Part shown: positions 26,031 through 35,532 of the stretch, in pieces
How positions within the stretch are numbered: the first letter of the stretch is position 1
Layout of the letters: the number at the start of each line of letters is the position of its first letter
Source of the DNA: Lepidonotus clava
Lineage: Eukaryota > Annelida > Polychaeta > Phyllodocida > Polynoidae
Direction of reading: 5' to 3'
DNA: 64,000 nucleotides
NCBI GenBank assembly: GCA_936440205.1
Contig: OW387134.1
Span: 16,842,908 to 16,906,907, forward strand
Translations under genes and position numbers: made by a program
Notes under the pieces: model-generated
The model's input: the letters and a program-made list of their open reading frames with translations, nothing else
What the model was told of the DNA's origin: nothing
Databases searched by the model: none

Positions 26031-29000
26031 ATGAGGAAAAGCAGTTTACAAGTCCGAAAGAGATGAATAAGAACAGATGGATGGCTAAATGTATAAAGTT
26101 CAGACGTACAGAAAAGATAGTTCAGAGGCCTATGCCATACAAGAAAGTTTCTTCAAGTATCATGGGAAATCGACCTTGGCTTTTTAAAGCTGAAAGCATT
26201 TTTCATAGATTCATATAAAATACCCATTTAAGGTACGTCATACACAAGGGAACATCAGAAATTTAATGTTTTGAGCTCCTCAATTGAAGTCGAATCTTCA
26301 AAGTTGAGAGCAACATGTCCTTGATCTAATCAAACGCTATCGCTGTCAGGAAAGGCGTTTACGCTTAATTCATTATAAAAATGATAATTCCGCATAATAT
26401 ATGTCCAGGCACATATCCGACAATGTGAATAAGGACAATGGAGCATTTCTGTTTAATCCATAATATCTACACCACTTGTAAAGCTGTTTTTTGAGGGTGC
26501 CGATAGCATCATCTGGGTTAAAGGAAAGATAAAATAAGGAAGGGATAAATCAGGAATGAAATATGGTGGAATCATATTGTCCAGCATACTGGTCAGTGGC
26601 GGCGGAGGCTGCTACCCCTGGTGCCAACAGGAGGTCAGACTGACAGCGGCATCAGACTGATCAATCCCTCCTCTGGCCGTCGGATTATCTCACCGGTGTG
26701 GCTTTCTCATCCCACGTCCAGACGGCAGGGGTGGGCAGGGAGGAGCCCAACGCATGCGGTCATTAGTTAGCGCGGCTACTCACTCGTCGGGCACCTTGAT
26801 GAGAGTTTTACCAGGTGTTTACGATGCTGAACATCACCTAAACGTGACCTGCTGCCCAGGACGTTGATACTGAGTAAGATCCGATAGTAATTAGCACGTA
26901 TACATCTGGAATCATTCCCCGGTTCTCATAAACAGACCTCAGCGGATACGCATTTCTTCTTACTAGAAAACTGAGATGATGAATATGTTAGTACTTATCA
27001 GAATAATTATGTTAGTACTTATAAGAATGTGTAAGACTGCAGTTTCATAATGGTGACAAATCCACATTTATATCAATGTGAACTTCTGAAGTTTGGAAAG
27101 AGTTTGATGAATATATTTATTATAAATCACTGAGCGAAAATGGCCGAATCCGGTCACTTTCCTGATTGTCTGTGCATAAAACAGTTATCCCTTACGGGGA
27201 CTTGGTGACATCAAACAGAAGTACCGCCAGGAAATGCAACATGACGCTAGGTGAATCACCTCTCCGAGCCAAATCACTTGACACTGCCGGCTCTCATCAG
27301 TGGAATATTTTGTATTGATTAATGAATGAAGTCCGAAATGCCAATGTCCGGTAAACAGTGCAGATATCGTTCATGGAAACATCTGGCGGAATAAAGTAAA
27401 ACGTAGTCACCCAATGTGCATATAGTTTATCTCGGCCTACCTCCATCTGTAAGCAGTGATCAATTCTTGATTTTTTCAGGCCTTGGTGCCCTGTTTACAG
27501 GCATGCAGTCTAATATGTCAGCATCATTACCGGGTTTGGTGCCACTCTACAGGAGAATATTCAATGTTTTGTCTTACAGACCATGACTACAGAATTTTTG
27601 TTGTGTGCTCAATAGTAGTTAGTCCAAGGGATGAAATCCATATTTATCATATAAACCGAAGGCACTAACAGAAAGTGATCGACGCTTTACAACTTACGGT
27701 CCAATCTGCACCTGCCTTCCCTGACTTAATCCAACATCTTCTGAAACATTCATGTGTGCTTGACAGTATACGTCATAACGTGCTGGGCTAATGGGCAGAA
27801 ATAGAGGAAATGCCTGCAGTCAGCGCCGTCAGAAGTCATTGTGCGCGGCGGACGGCTGTGTTTCTGTGGCGGGCGGCGGGCAGGGGAGGCAGGGGAAGGG
27901 CAGCAGTGCCAGTGGTAAGCTGTTCAGCTGCCCACACTCCTTAGCACCGATGGAGACAACTGACTACGTCCTCTTGTAAACGAAAAGGACAGGGGCAACT
28001 TGCAAGTGGGAGTTAAAAAGCTGTGGTACAGGTCCAAGACTAATAGGTGTGATATGACTCGTATGGTGATCAATGTCGGTGCCTATATTATAGGCGAACG
28101 AGATATACATACAGCCACGCCCACTACCAACCAAGCGACTTTTTCTTTGCATACTACTTCTGATATAGTAGCCCCCACGTGAATATGATATAGCATACCT
28201 CAAATTATATTAAATAAGGTTGATTAATATCTCTACTATAACAATTAACAGAAATATCTAATGTTATTACTTACCTGTTACCAGTATCAAAATGTTCAAA
28301 AGACATTCCCTATGGAACGTTTAAGGTGTTAATCAGCACAAACAAATATCTTTCTGTTTTTTGGCCAATAAACCCCTTTTGTCATTTTTCTGTTATTAGC
28401 CATAAATACCTCAAATCTTTGAATCCAAATTTTCGTGCATTTATCTGGGTCCATATCTTTTTAACTGATTTACGCGTGATTGGGCTGATCACCTGAAACT
28501 TGATTAATGTCTCATAATGTCCAATTCTGTCTGTGGCCCAAAGTAGGAATATTATTTCAAAATAACATTGAAAAGGGATTGTTTGCTGCAGTTTCTTTGA
28601 TTAACAGACACAATAATTGTGAACAACACAATACTCAATATTCACATGATTAGGCTAATCACTGAGGTTTAGACCTCACTTAAACAGAACATTGTTGTAA
28701 CCTTAAGAATGAAATATTAACATTGCACTTTTCTCTAAAGCAGATATCTTAATGTAAAATAAAATACCTAAAGGCATCAGGCGTCCTATATAGGGGGCTA
28801 ATGAGCATGCAAAGTTCCCATTCAAAAGGCGAGGTAATATTTGTGTTCTGCAGCTTTAATTTAGGGGTGAATTCGTTCCTCGCTATAATATCCTATAACA
28901 ATAATATAATTTTATGGGTAATGTTCAGCCATGCAAATGAATGTTACTGCTGCAACATAAGAGGAATAGCCTTATGATAAGAACTGATCAGCTGATAATG

Positions 29001-29131
29001 TTTTATATTGACATCACCCAAACGGAACTTCAGTGAAACCTACAGGCCTGGTGAGGTCAAACCAAGTTGGCTTGGCTGTGCATAAAGTGAAGGTGTGAGA
29101 AGTAGCAAATGAACATGGCTGAGATATACAC
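26031..29131. other. No gene seen; small tandem duplication at about 26977-27027
   Basis: A GTTAGTACTTATCAGAATAA unit of about 24 bp occurs twice near 26990. A GC-rich stretch at 27790-27960 gives a 62-aa frame with no motif. The remainder is AT-rich and featureless. Confidence 0.5.
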
Positions 29132-29224
29132 GGGAAGAATTTGAACTCATACATTCGACAGGCTCGGGCTTGTCTGAAACCACTTCCTCTAAAACGTGTC
29201 AAGGAGTCTAACTCTTACTCCACT
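29132..29224 (-). repeat. Probable tRNA-like SINE, copy 1
   Basis: Nearly identical to the reverse complement of 52232-52326 over about 93 nt. Read on the minus strand it has an A-box-like GTGGAGTAAGAGTTAGACTC and a B-box-like GAGTTCAAATTC. Such high identity 23 kb apart points to recent mobility. The family name is not known to me. Confidence 0.5.
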
Positions 29225-29560
29225 CCTAACCCTCCAACAGCAAACTATCATTATACTCTCGCTCGGTTTAAAACGACTATCCTAAACTTTTACAACGGGC
29301 GTGGAAGTTCTACCCCACCAATTTATGCTTTGATGTGCGTTCATGTTACAGGCCCCCATGCAGGAATAGTATTATACACACCTTCCTACCCCATAGTAGA
29401 GTTTCACACTATTGCATTGCAGTAGGTGCGGCTTTAACAAAACAATCCCCCTTTCCAGCTTCAACGTGTTAATTCCATTAATGCACCTACCTCTAATCTG
29501 ACAACCTGTATCCAAAGGTATGCTACCCCGGTACCCAGGTACCCCAGGTACCCTAACTAG

Positions 29561-29890
29561 CGATTTTTTTTTTAAACGTGTTTATTTAGCTGGATGAGTT
29601 TCTGTTTAAGCCACTTGTTTCCGGCCCCGCCCAGCGTGTTGGTTTTTACATTGCGGCGGTATACAGGAAAACAATGGAGATATATACATAAATAACTGAT
29701 CATACCGTTTGTCAGCATTTGTCCTATGTGCGTTTTGAACAGATCTTTAGACTCAATTTGTCTAATTATAAGATTTAGGGGAAGTCCTCCACCCCAAACC
29801 ATATTTGTCAGAAAAGAGAAAGAACAAGACTGATTCATCTCCTTTCCTTCACTTAAGGCCAGTTCGAGAGGTATCCTGGTTAGCATAATC
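29561..29890 (-). other. Possible retroposed 3' end: open frame, AATAAA and A-tract
   Basis: A minus-strand frame of 104 codons (29886-29572) ends ..KLIQLNKHV-stop. AATAAA overlaps the stop region, and an A10 tract follows about 10 nt later. That layout is typical of a processed transcript end (LINE, retrocopy or simply an A-rich site). I do not recognise the protein and see no target-site repeat. Confidence 0.3.
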
Positions 29891-29924
29891 GGGTAATAAA
29901 AAACAAGTTGTCAAGATTAACACA

Positions 29925-30345
29925 CAGCCCTATCAACGTCACAGGTGTTGACAGCCCTTATGCGGGGGTGCTACATAATAACCGTAACCAATTCTCTTTA
30001 ACACGCTGAGAAACTTATATCACATATAACAAGGCTGCTCTAGTATGATATAAATGGTTTAGAAGTAGCCCTATCAACGACACAAGTAACATCAATCCCT
30101 GTGCGGAGGTGCTGTATGGAGCCATCCGCAGACAAAGAGTTTACCTTATCAGGCTGGGAATTTAAGTATCACGTGAAAAATGTTTAGAAATGATATCAGA
30201 GGTGTTGTACGGAACCATCCGCAGACAAAGAGCTCTCCTTATCAGGCTGAAAATCTAAAATTTCACGTGAAAGAAGAAATGCTTAGAAATGGTATCAATG
30301 ACTAAAGCATAGCCCTGTGGCACCGGTAACATCAGTTTCTTATTG
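29925..30345 (+). repeat. Degenerate tandem repeat (about 95-140 bp units)
   Basis: AGCCCTATCAACG.CACA occurs at about 29927 and 30067. GAGGTGCTGTATGGAGCCAT / GAGGTGTTGTACGGAACCAT, each followed by CCGCAGACAAAGAG..CTTATCAGGCTG, occurs at about 30106 and 30200. A further AGCCCTGTGGCACCGGTAAC occurs at about 30310. Confidence 0.65.
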
Positions 30346-30459
30346 AACGATATCAAGCAACTTTTCCCTATGGGATATATGCGATATATAGAATTATTCA
30401 TTAAACCAAATTGATTCCTGTCAATTTCAATCTACACACAAATCTTGGCAGTTTTGGGA

Positions 30460-30571
30460 CCCCCCCCCCCCCCCCCCCCCGGCCAGCGACACATGTAGGC
30501 TACATGATTACAGAAATGCCAACATTCTGTAAGTGTAATTAATGGAGGAAAGCGGGGGGGGGGGGGGGGGG
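30460..30571. repeat. C21 tract and G18 tract in inverted arrangement
   Basis: Twenty-one C (30460-30480) and eighteen G (30554-30571) are separated by 73 nt, so one strand could fold on itself or form quadruplexes. The G18 directly abuts the left arm of the large inverted duplication. Confidence 0.85.
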
Positions 30572-31497
30572 ATATTAGAGAGTTTTTGCAACACACCCCG
30601 ATCTCAGTCCCCGTTCCCTATACGGATCTGCTGGGTTCTAGATGAATAGCCCCTATGTAAAATGACAGTTAAAGTGAAAATGATTATGAATTACATTTTC
30701 CTGCAATCTTATCCATCAGAAATGTGGATTTCATTAATAAGGATTTTTTCATAGGTAAATCTGAAAATAAATAGCAGTATCACAAGTTGAAGCTGTGTAT
30801 GTATATTTTGATTAAAGATGATTTAGTCAGTGAGGGTAGACCTGACTAGCCCTGGGTCACGGTCTGCTGCTCCCACCTGTGTTCTCACTGGTCAGGGACA
30901 CACAGGCAAACAGTGTATGAGGGTCTGCGAGGGGGGGGGGGAGCAGAGTTAGATCCGTAGGGGCACTGTGGTCAGCAGGGCCAGTGCTGAGGCCTCCCCT
31001 ATCATATGAATGTACTTTTCCAATGAATCCTTTATGTTAGTTTCTTAATCAACTTTCTTGCACCCATCATGAATATAGACATGTTCATTACAAATAAATA
31101 TGAGATTAGTTTTCTTCTTATTTGAGACATTATCTACTGGTAAGTAATGGGTAGGAGATCCGTGTTCCTGTGTGTCCCTGATCAGACGGCCCACAGCTGG
31201 GAGCAGCAGACCATGACCAAGGGCCAGTCAGGTCTGCACTCAGACACATTTATATTTATCAAAATATACAAACACAAAATCAACCTGACCGAGCCCTTTC
31301 TTTTCAGATTTATATCATAACTCATTATTCTAAAATAAGTTACATTTCTGACATATTTGATAAAGGCAGAATTCAAATAAATAATATTGTTTCCCTTATT
31401 AATAACATTATCCATGGGGACCATTCATCTATAGCCCCAAGATCCGTTTCGGGATCGGGGGAATGAGATACGTGTGGTTTGCAAAAACTCTCTATTG
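30572..31497. repeat. Large imperfect inverted duplication (arms about 360 bp, spacer about 205 bp)
   Basis: Left arm 30572-30935 and right arm 31140-31497 are reverse complements along their length. Outer ends: TTAGAGAGTTTTTGCAA versus TTGCAAAAACTCTCTA. Middle: TATATTTTGAT, AAATCTGAAAA and TATGA blocks. Inner ends: AGACCTGACTAGCCCTGGGT versus AGACCTGACTGGCCCTTGGT, then GGTCTGCTGCTCCCA and CAGGGACACACAGG on both. The arms have diverged, more in the AT-rich middle than at the ends. There is no coding frame. Confidence 0.85.
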
Positions 31498-31649
31498 ACA
31501 TGTTTTGAATCGTACAGATTTATGTCTCAAACTTATCAACGTATATATATATCTGGTTTCAATACATATTATAGTAAAAACTCACAAAAGTGGTGAGTGT
31601 CATGTTGACGCTGGGGAAGGACAATCGTTTTGTTAGGCCGGGCCTAACG

Positions 31650-31718
31650 AATCTAGTGGGGGTCGAACCCACGAGGGGCTCGAATAATTCATTAGTCGCC
31701 GAGCGTCACGGCTCACCG
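31650..31718 (-). repeat. tRNA-like SINE segment
   Basis: The minus strand carries a good B box (GGGTTCGACCCCC) about 45 nt after an A-box-like GTGACGCTCGGCGACTAATG. It lies about 240 bp downstream (minus sense) of the 5S-like head at 32090-31960, so both may belong to one composite SINE. Confidence 0.5.
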
Positions 31719-31959
31719 GACGGGTGTGGCCGATAGAGGCCTTTTATATCAGAACCACAGGACTGATGCAATACACGGCGTCCTACTTCTAGTATAGTGT
31801 AGACAATCTGCGGCGAATAACCCCTCCACGCCAGAATCGACATCCATGATTCGCAGTTAGCGAGCGTCGAGGTGGCAGAGTGATAGTGTAGACTGATCTT
31901 TCCTCCAGCGACACCTGGTGGAATAAATTGAAACAAGGACGACCATGAACGAAAAAAAT

Positions 31960-32090
31960 GTACTCAAATGGGGATTCGAACACGGGCAGGCCACCATCCA
32001 AATACCAACCGGTCTCAATGTTGCTTAACTTACCCGGGCTAGGGACCATCCAAGCAGAAACCGGTATGAACGGGGCTTAACTATGCGGTT
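31960..32090 (-). repeat. 5S-rRNA-like SINE head, two 5S-like units in tandem
   Basis: The minus strand reads AAGTTAAGCAAC, then ACCGGTTGGTATTTGGATGG, then a GGCCTGCC block. These match, in order and spacing, the 5S rRNA internal control region (AAGCTAAGCA / GGTTAGTA / CTTGGATGGG-GACCGCC). A second, earlier copy reads AGTTAAGCCCCGT and ACCGGTTTCTGCTTGGATGG. A B-box-like GTTCGAATCCCC follows. This is too diverged and duplicated to be a 5S gene; 5S-derived SINEs (SINE3 class) are the best fit. Confidence 0.65.
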
Positions 32091-32214
32091 AAATATATAT
32101 ATGAAATGGGTCGAGTGATTCCCCCATCGTGATCAGATCATAACTTATAGATTAGTGTTCACTGTAATTGACTGTATGGATTTAAACATATCAACCAAGA
32201 GCCATCAAGAGATA

Positions 32215-32392
32215 AGGGGCCGTGCATAAATGATGTCACACTTTTTCAGGGTATTTGTAGGACCCACCCACCCCCCTGTCACGCTAAATTCTCTGATCTA
32301 AACATGAAAATAAGGCCTGTTTCAGGCAGTGTCACACTTTTCACCCTACCCACCCACCCCCTAGTGTGTGACATCATTTATGGACGGCCCTT
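32215..32392. mobile_element. MITE, GGGGCCGTGCATAAATGATG family, second copy
   Basis: Full-length match to 2243-2415. The ends AGGGGCCGTGCATAAATGAT and ATCATTTATGGACGGCCCTT form an inverted repeat, and internal TGTCACAC blocks occur near both ends. Confidence 0.8.
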
Positions 32393-32586
32393 AAAGTCTA
32401 GTATTGATAGACTTGGATACCTGCCAAACTGAATTAAACCTTCTGCATACCGAGGATGATTATATTAAGCAGTTTGGGGTATTTAGGCATATTTCCTGGT
32501 ACTGACATGTACAGAACCGTCAACGGTCAACCAGTTGTTTTTTTTTTGGGGGGGGGGGGGGCGGTTATGTGAGTCTTCCCTGACAA

Positions 32587-33217
32587 ACAAGGGGTGCACG
32601 TGGTCAACCCTGACCCTGAGACATACCACCCGTGGTTTATGGCTTATCAAAGGGCCGCCTGGAGGCATCCTCGCACACCAGTCCCCCAGCCGCTCCCGCG
32701 ATCAGTAGGCCCTGGTCTCAAAGGCTCCAAAACTGGGGGACCTCATGAATATTTAATTTATTTCCCTGTAATCAGAACACCCTTCTCAGGTTTCCCTATC
32801 TCCCCCAGATTGGGCGCCCTTGAGGTCAAGGCACTGATAGAGCGGTAGCGGCGACAGGGGCCTTGACTTGAGAAGATGCCTGGAGGAGGCAGGGACGGAT
32901 TTAGGGGGGTGCGCCCCGGGCGCGCGCCCCCCCTATTTTTGGCCAAATTTAGATTTTTTTCATGTAAAACTCTTGCCCCCAGCTGGGGCGCTGGGACATT
33001 TTTAATATGGGCGCCCCCCCCCCCCCCCCTTTCTTGAACTCCTGGATCCGCCCCTGGGAGGGGTGTGTGTAACGGTCAGTGGAGGCCCTCAGACACCAGC
33101 CACACAGGGAAAATGAATGAAGATTTCCTCAGATACACGCTATTTTTGAATGGTTCTCCTGCTTTTATTTCTGGAGACCTACGGGGACCTTTGTAACAAG
33201 GGGTGCACGTGGTCAAC
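32587..33217 (+). repeat. 22-nt perfect direct repeats about 610 bp apart
   Basis: ACAAGGGGTGCACGTGGTCA, plus AC, occurs at 32587-32608 and at 33196-33217. Between them lie a gene-D-like fragment (32826-32880, minus) and a hAT-like MITE (32890-33056). The pair may mark the ends of an inserted or duplicated unit. Confidence 0.6.
32890..33056. mobile_element. hAT-like G/C-rich MITE
   Basis: 167 bp running from CAGGGACGGATTTAGGGGGG to GAACTCCTGGATCCGCCCCT-G, a terminal inverted repeat of the CAGGGGCGGATCC type. The flanks GGAGGAGG and GGAGGGGT are close to an 8-bp target duplication, which would fit hAT. Confidence 0.7.
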
Positions 33218-33219
33218 TA

Positions 33220-33300
33220 GAATTCAGGAGGGATCGGTGAGAAAAAGAAGGGGCGGGCGGTAGTTTGGCAGTGGGTAGTAACCTTGAAAGAGCCCCCTTC
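33220..33300 (+). repeat. Fragment of a repeat shared with 47890-48010 and 34785-34868
   Basis: GCGGTAGTTTGGCAGTGGGT..AACCTTGAAAGAG matches GCGGTAATTTTGGCAGTGGGG..AACCTTCAAAGAG at about 47962-47998. Confidence 0.55.
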
Positions 33301-34087
33301 CCAGTATAAATTGGAAACGGAGAAAGACAGTTTAAGTGGAGGATCGGATTCATATGGGGAGTCCCATTGGTATTGCAAATATAAATTTATACAACATTTT
33401 GTTCACACTTTAATGTCAGAAACAAATTTCACATCACAATGTACTGAGCATTTGTATATATTTTTCATTCTTAGTCTTAACACCAAGGAAAATGTACTTA
33501 TTATGTGTTTTTTCCATATGAAATATTTATAGTTTTACATTCTGAAATTGTAGTCTTATCCCCGTCATGGGTAGCGCTGTGGTCAGGGGTGTCTGGTGAC
33601 CAGCTGCAGATGGTTATGTGATATGGGGGAAGAACGGGGGTTGGGCGTGTGGTCTCTCTTCTTGTGGAGCATTAAATTATTCCGACAGTGATGATAGAAA
33701 AGTCTTGAAATGATAAATGAAAGTTGGATTTTTTCTAAGGAAAACATTCTTTAACATAATTGTGAACAAATTGATATGTTAAAAGTCAAAAATGAGCAAT
33801 AATTATGATAAATACAAAATTCGGAGAATTAAACAAATAATAATATTTTAGTACTCGACCCTCCCTTTATGCATGCAATTCTTCGCGCATGAATTTACTG
33901 GGTTTTTTTCTCATGGACCACTTTCATCTCTGGAAATCCCCTTAGCTTATTACCGGGGTGCTAAACACTGGCTTTCCCTACCAAGACATATTCGTGAATT
34001 ACATAATATTGATATAAAATAGTACTGACGATGACAATTAAAAATTATTGCCGTATGACGGACGATACGTCAAGTTTACCAAGGCAT
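33301..34087. other. No gene seen
   Basis: AT-rich stretch between repeats. The frame at 33284-33532 has no recognisable features. Confidence 0.5.
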
Positions 34088-34172
34088 TTACAGGATTCGA
34101 ACCCACGGAGAGAAAACACATCAGGTCGTCAATGAAATGACTTATCCATTTCACCGCCGACCTGATGCTGCA
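34088..34172 (-). repeat. tRNA-like SINE segment with a strong hairpin
   Basis: A canonical B box (GGTTCGAATCC) and an A-box-like stretch lie on the minus strand. The acceptor stem does not pair, so it is not a working tRNA. CATCAGGTCG/CGACCTGATG and TGAAATG/CATTTCA make a two-part stem of about 17 bp. Confidence 0.5.
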
Positions 34173-34229
34173 GGTGATAGATTTTCAGACGGGTAGGTTC
34201 CTCCACGGGCCTTACAATGGGGTCAAACA

Positions 34230-34345
34230 TTGCCATTTCTCCACGTCTTCACAAATCAAGGCTCCTGCGCCGGTAAAACTAGTTATCTGTCAGGATAGAC
34301 TGGGAGGGCGGGAGGGAGCGAGACAGCCCTGCGTGATGGAGGATT
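34230..34345 (+). pseudogene. Fragment matching exon 1 of the 47001-46334 gene
   Basis: CTTCACAAATCAAGGCTCCT, GCGCCGGTA, CTGTCAG, GGGAGG and CCTGCGTGATGGAGGAT run in the same order as codons 4-33 of the gene at 47001-46334. The frame soon closes. A shorter third copy is at 32880-32826 on the minus strand. So that exon is part of a dispersed repeat or a small family with dead copies. Confidence 0.6.
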
Positions 34346-34554
34346 AATCTCTAGGGCCCGACCCGGGGGCCCGACCCAGAGACCGCCGGATGGTGGAACC
34401 CTTACCGGGCCACGCCCCACCACGCCCCGTTGCACTGCGTAAGTTATCCCCGGTCTCAACCGATGATTGGGACGGAATCTGAGGTGTGTTGCAGTTTGCC
34501 CCATGAGTTTGCCCCAGTCTGAGAGGCGGTCTCTGTGGGTCATTACAGGGGTGA

Positions 34555-34698
34555 CAGGGCGGATCCAGAACTTCGTATAGGGGGGGGGGGGGGGGGCACA
34601 AACATGAATGTACAGGGGGAGGTGGGCCCCCCTAAACATGATTTAATAGGGCAAGGGGAGGGGGGGGGCGGCCGCCCCCCCCCCTTGAATCCGCCACA
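34555..34698. mobile_element. hAT-like G/C-rich MITE (AACATGAATGTACAGGGGG subfamily)
   Basis: Runs from CAGGGCGGATCCAGAACTTC to TTGAATCCGCCACAG, with G17-18 and C10-12 runs and an internal AACATGAATGTACAGGGGGA. It is the same subfamily as 34887-35049, in opposite orientation. Confidence 0.7.
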
Positions 34699-34784
34699 GA
34701 TTGGTAACTATAAACAAATAAAGGCTCCCCCCCCCCCCCGCGAGGGTGGTCCCTTCCAGCCATTATATAATTTAGGGTCATGAC

Positions 34785-34868
34785 TTACCGCTCCTGAATT
34801 TTAGGCGACCGCCACCTATTTTTGGACACCAAAAATCACCGCCCTCCCAAATAAGAGTGTGTCAATGG
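34785..34868 (-). repeat. Repeat shared with 47890-47965
   Basis: On the minus strand ATTGACACACTCTTATTTGG, GAGGGCGGTGAT and AATTCAGGAGCGGTAA match 47890-47965 in the same order. Confidence 0.65.
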
Positions 34869-34886
34869 AGGGGGGTAGACTGACCC

Positions 34887-35049
34887 CAGGGGCGGATCCA
34901 GGGGGGGGGGGCGGACGGGCCTTGCCCCCCCCCCCCCCCCTTGCCCTGTTTAATCATGTTTGATTGGGGGGGGGGGGGCCCACCCCCCTGTACATTCATG
35001 TTTTTGGGCCCCCCCCCCCCCCCTCTACAAATTCCTGGGTCCGCCCCTC
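34887..35049. mobile_element. hAT-like G/C-rich MITE
   Basis: CAGGGGCGGATCCAGGGGGG on the left; the right end reads back as GGGGCGGACCCAGGAATTTG. It contains CCCCTGTACATTCATGTTTT, the reverse of the sequence inside 34555-34698. The Gly/Pro-rich frames here are artefacts of the G and C runs. Confidence 0.75.
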
Positions 35050-35373
35050 TCACCCCGAACGTTTCTAACGGCTATCATAGAACAGACCAGTATGGTGATT
35101 CCCCGCCAATTATTTTGTAACATGAAGTCGATAAGATGGCAGTTTAAGTAGTTATGCCTTTTAACTTATCTCGAGCTCTTTGGTCTGTGAACATAATCTT
35201 TGAACAAGAGATTATATAAAACCAGTGTATCTTTGCTGATTCCTTATTGTGTTTCGATAATATGTTTTTTAATTGCGCTATTTATCGCGTGTGAACGTAA
35301 GTGTGTGAGATAAAGAGTGTTGATTTCCGCTAATTAACTAAGTTCTCACGCTCGCATCGCGCTAGCTTCTACC

Positions 35374-35388
35374 TGACGTCGTACGTCA
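35374..35388. promoter_or_regulatory. Palindromic CRE-like site upstream of the 35533 start
   Basis: TGACGTCGTACGTCA places two CRE-type half sites (TGACG / CGTCA) about 145 bp before the ATG of the proline-rich gene. A TATATAAAA lies further up at about 35211. Binding is inferred from sequence only. Confidence 0.3.
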
Positions 35389-35532
35389 TGATGTCAGATA
35401 TCAGAATAAGTCGACGTCTTGGACAAACAGATAAGCGGAATTTCAACCGGGGCGCAGAAGGCTCCAGACCCCAGACAAGGAAACACCTTGATTTTGAGTG
35501 TCTAGGATTACGGTTCAGGATTACCACACAAT

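Noticed and set aside
31960-32090. Functional 5S rRNA gene
   Set aside because: Only the internal control region resembles 5S, it is doubled and the rest does not match.
34088-34172. tRNA gene
   Set aside because: Good B box but no pairing acceptor stem; better read as SINE-derived.
34344-35053. Gly/Pro-rich open frames (for example PKNMNVQGGG..)
   Set aside because: They are translations of G and C homopolymers inside MITEs.
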